64,000 nucleotides of DNA. It comes from Engraulis encrasicolus. Taxonomy: Eukaryota > Chordata > Actinopteri > Clupeiformes > Engraulidae. Both the position numbers and the translations under genes were made by a program. The DNA is taken from contig NC_085862.1 of the NCBI RefSeq assembly GCF_034702125.1, positions 11,595,738 to 11,659,737 on the forward strand, in the 5' to 3' direction. Under the pieces are notes generated by a model. The model saw only the letters and a program-made list of their open reading frames with translations, was not told the origin of the DNA and made no database searches. Within the stretch, counting starts at the first letter, position 1, and every line of letters starts with the position of its first letter. Below are positions 61,296-64,000 of this stretch, one piece after another.

Positions 61296-63208
61296 AAAGA
61301 CAATCTTGCTGCAAAAGACTTCCAGGACTTTTCAAATACAAAAAAGAAGCTCTTGCCTTTTGAAGGGTCACACCAGCAAGCAAACGTCCACACTGGAGTT
61401 ATTATATGTGTGTGACACACTGTGTGACCATTAACACCATAATTATAATTATGTCAGGCAGCCATACCCTGGCATCCTGATGGTGGAGGACCAGATTGCC
61501 CTAATCATCATTAAGATCCCAGCTCTTTTACAGATATTCCCAAATATTGTCATCCAACTGAAAGTGTCACTTGATAGCAGCAACTGGCTCTGGTATAAGG
61601 CACATATTTTATCTGTATAGGCCTACCAATTGTGGTAATGGGGATTGTTTGTTGAACCATCTCTACCATATCAATTGTCTCTACTGTACCTACCCCTGCT
61701 AAACACACCAATGATCTTGTCTGCGGCTGCAGAGCTCTCCTGTCAGTTCTTAAGGTTTTGAAGTCAACTTGCTGCGTGTGGTCTCTGACTGCCAAAGTCC
61801 ATGAGGCTTACAGCAGAAGGAGCTGAGAACCATCTTCGAAGTTTTGAAATAAATGAGTTTAGAACGAAGTCTATGAACAACATTCTGACAGTTGTCACAT
61901 TTGTATTCTCTGCAGAACATTTGGCTTGGTATGCAAATTGGAAGGGATACAGGGTAGGGGCAGAGATTCTTTAAGTATATAGAGATATGCCAATGTAATA
62001 GGTTGCTATGGGCACCTAACATGACCAGGTTCTGGTCTGCCTGAAGGGGCGTGTCATAATACTCCTAGCATTGAATAGAACAGTCCTTAGGTCTGCCCCT
62101 TGCAATAATAGAACCCGGAAACAATGGGCCAATGGAACCTGTCTCTCTCTACTCTGGTAGGGGTGTGGAAGGGTTTTTCACTGGAAGTATGACTTGACAA
62201 GCCATTCAAAATACTTCATGATGATGGTCTCAGATAGATCACTCTCATTTTAGCAGAATGGGGAATTATCCGGCCTCGCGTTAAGCTCGTCCCTGTCAAT
62301 ATGATGCTACACAAATTTTCAAGATCAACCAAGTCTGGTCAAGGTCCCTTCAATGTCTGTTCTATTTCAGTGCTGGCTAACTTTTGGGAAGTCATTGCAA
62401 TATACCCACACCTTTGATAATTCGACTCATACTTCATACTTGGTCAGAGTAAGCTAGCATGAAACTTACAGGCACACTAGAAGTCATGGATGAATGTCTT
62501 GTTTGTTGCTTGATTAAATTGGTATGCATTGTGCTCTTTTACCTTTTAACCTTTTAATGAAGAAATGAACATATTTTGTCCCAAATTGACTCCAGTCGTT
62601 CGGAAGTTTTTCTGAGTGTAATATTATGGAGTTTAGTATAATGCGTTAAAAGACGTAGAGAATTCATAATAACCATCTTCAAAGTGATCTCCGTGATAAT
62701 TCCACGGTACTTCCCAAAATATTATCATTGGAACTGCACTTGCTAAAAACAGTGATGAAACACCACTGTTCCTGGTAAGTTGAAGGTCATTGTAAACCAT
62801 GGTCATAAGTAGCCTGGTCCTGACCATCCCATAATACTACCATTTCATTTCGTATTTATGGTCTGGCATTTGTTTGCTCTGAAGCAATTGTAGGAAGCAG
62901 GAAGCTTGCATTCAGTTATGGTTTGAAATTATTGGACACCTCTCACCCAATCGCTGGCAGTTACTCAACAACAACATAGCGCAGACCAATGGCTCTGGCG
63001 CAGATGTGTACGTCATTGTCACGAGCGTCCTCCCCCTTTCGCGCCCACGTGGGGGCGTATTCGATTATTGGCTGTTTTCTGGGGGGACATTGCGATCAAA
63101 ATTCTACTGCTCCAGGCACTCCACAGAGAAGCACGGCCAGACTACAGTAGTGGAGCCAATCCTTTGGCGGAAGTACGTAGGATGGCTCGCGAGGCTAGGT
63201 CATAAGGG
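61296..63208 (+). other. Intergenic sequence: no gene recognised
   Basis: Mostly unique AT-rich DNA. The last 250 bp (62960-63208) are CpG-richer (GCGCCCACGTGGGGGCGTAT), either a repeat or a regulatory region of a gene beyond the window; I cannot tell. Confidence 0.4.
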
Positions 63209-63308
63209 NNNNNNNNNNNNNNNNNNNNNNNNNNNNNNNNNNNNNNNNNNNNNNNNNNNNNNNNNNNNNNNNNNNNNNNNNNNNNNNNNNNNNNNNNNNN
63301 NNNNNNNN
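63209..63308. other. Assembly gap (100 N)
   Basis: Exactly 100 N, a conventional placeholder, so true gap size is unknown. It lies next to microsatellite-rich sequence. Confidence 0.99.
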
Positions 63309-63399
63309 ACAAAAACCCACCCACACAGAATACATACATACACACAGACAGATAGACACAGAGAGAGGGAGGGAGACAGAGAGACAGGTAGAGACAATG

Positions 63400-63790
63400 T
63401 TCTACAGCTCCTACGGCTTTACACTACCCTACAAGTGGTATAAGCTCTGCAAAGGATTCAAACCACATTCACCTTAGGATGACAGTGTCTTGAACAGATA
63501 CATGTTAGTCTGCCACTCTATTCCAATAGGGTCACTTGTTTGTGATGTCAGAAAGGAGATGCTTCTAAAAGCTCACCTTAGTATACACACACTCATTCAG
63601 CAGCAGGACACTGAAGAGTGCAGTTGGATTATTGTCTCCTCCTGGACAGTTACACACGCCTCACATAGTATGGGACTCAGGTGGACAGCAAAAGTCAGGG
63701 GATCAGGCCAATCAGCATACTGTAAGTACATGAACATCACCACAGCATTAGCATATCAGTAAGCACAGGTTTTATAGCTCTACTTCAACA
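63400..63790 (-). repeat. Dispersed repeat, minus-strand copy
   Basis: The reverse complement carries TTCATGTTGAAGTAGAGCTA, CATGTACTTACAGTATGC, GTGTCCTGCTGCTGAATGAG and CACTTGTAGGGTAGTGTAAA, matching units at 9634-10018. Microsatellites flank it on both sides, as in the 9-10 kb cluster. Confidence 0.75.
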
Positions 63791-63892
63791 TGAAGACACA
63801 CACAGAGACAGACACACAGACAGACAAACACACAGACAGACAGACACACACACACAAACACACATAGAGGCAGGCAGGCAGGCAGACAGGCA

Positions 63893-63932
<40 letters not shown>

Positions 63933-63995
63933 GATACACACACAGACACAGACACAGACACACACAGACACACACACCCACACACAGGCCTACCT
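63791..63995 (-). repeat. Compound CA/CAGA/GGCA microsatellite
   Basis: Array of CACACA, CAGACAGA and GGCAGGCA units; complement of the GT/CTGT arrays seen at 10.0-10.2 kb. Confidence 0.92.
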
Positions 63996-64000
63996 ATTAC

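Noticed and set aside
63006..63443. 145-codon frame crossing the N gap
   Set aside because: A third of it is undetermined sequence and the rest is repeat; it has no coding support.

Overview
This is a stretch of a ray-finned (teleost) fish nuclear genome. The evidence is intron-split genes with GT-AG junctions, very long CA/GT, CT and CTGT microsatellites, tRNA-derived SINEs, Tc1-like fragments and many small hAT- and TTAA-type non-autonomous DNA transposons. The species cannot be fixed from sequence alone. One assembly gap of 100 N lies at 63209-63308.

Layout, all on the + strand. (1) 1-6.4 kb: the 3' end of a HDGF-like gene. Four coding exons (1296-1397, 2340-2496, 4114-4213, 5674-5764) encode the last part of the integrase-binding domain and the acidic/serine-rich tail. 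The best match is HDGFL2 (HDGFRP2); earlier exons lie left of the window. A LINE reverse-transcriptase fragment (minus strand) occupies about 1-460. (2) 6.4-12.1 kb: an intergenic interval made mostly of transposon remnants, foldback elements and microsatellites. (3) 12.1-59.2 kb: one complete gene, ap3d1, encoding the delta subunit of the AP-3 adaptor complex. I trace 33 coding exons (12566-58431) giving an uninterrupted frame of about 1,252 residues: an adaptin/HEAT trunk (exons 1-15), an AP3D1-specific region and Lys/Glu-rich hinge (16-26), and a C-terminal ear (27-33). The largest introns are intron 1 (about 8.9 kb) and intron 23 (about 6.3 kb). (4) 59.2-64 kb: downstream intergenic DNA with no gene that I recognise.

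The two genes are head-to-tail and functionally unrelated: HDGFL2 is a chromatin reader/cofactor, while AP-3 delta serves vesicle sorting to lysosome-related organelles. Neither shows an in-frame break. I found no bacterial-type system, no CRISPR array and no convincing novel gene. The unusual material is in the repeats and splice sites. It includes several TTAA-flanked foldback families, hAT MITEs with intact 8-bp target duplications, one MITE nested in another, and a 1.4 kb element built of AAGTGYACTT-like motifs. It also includes a tandem duplication across the ap3d1 stop codon, a duplicated HDGFL2 splice acceptor, and ap3d1 exons sitting directly against microsatellites or between related hairpin elements.
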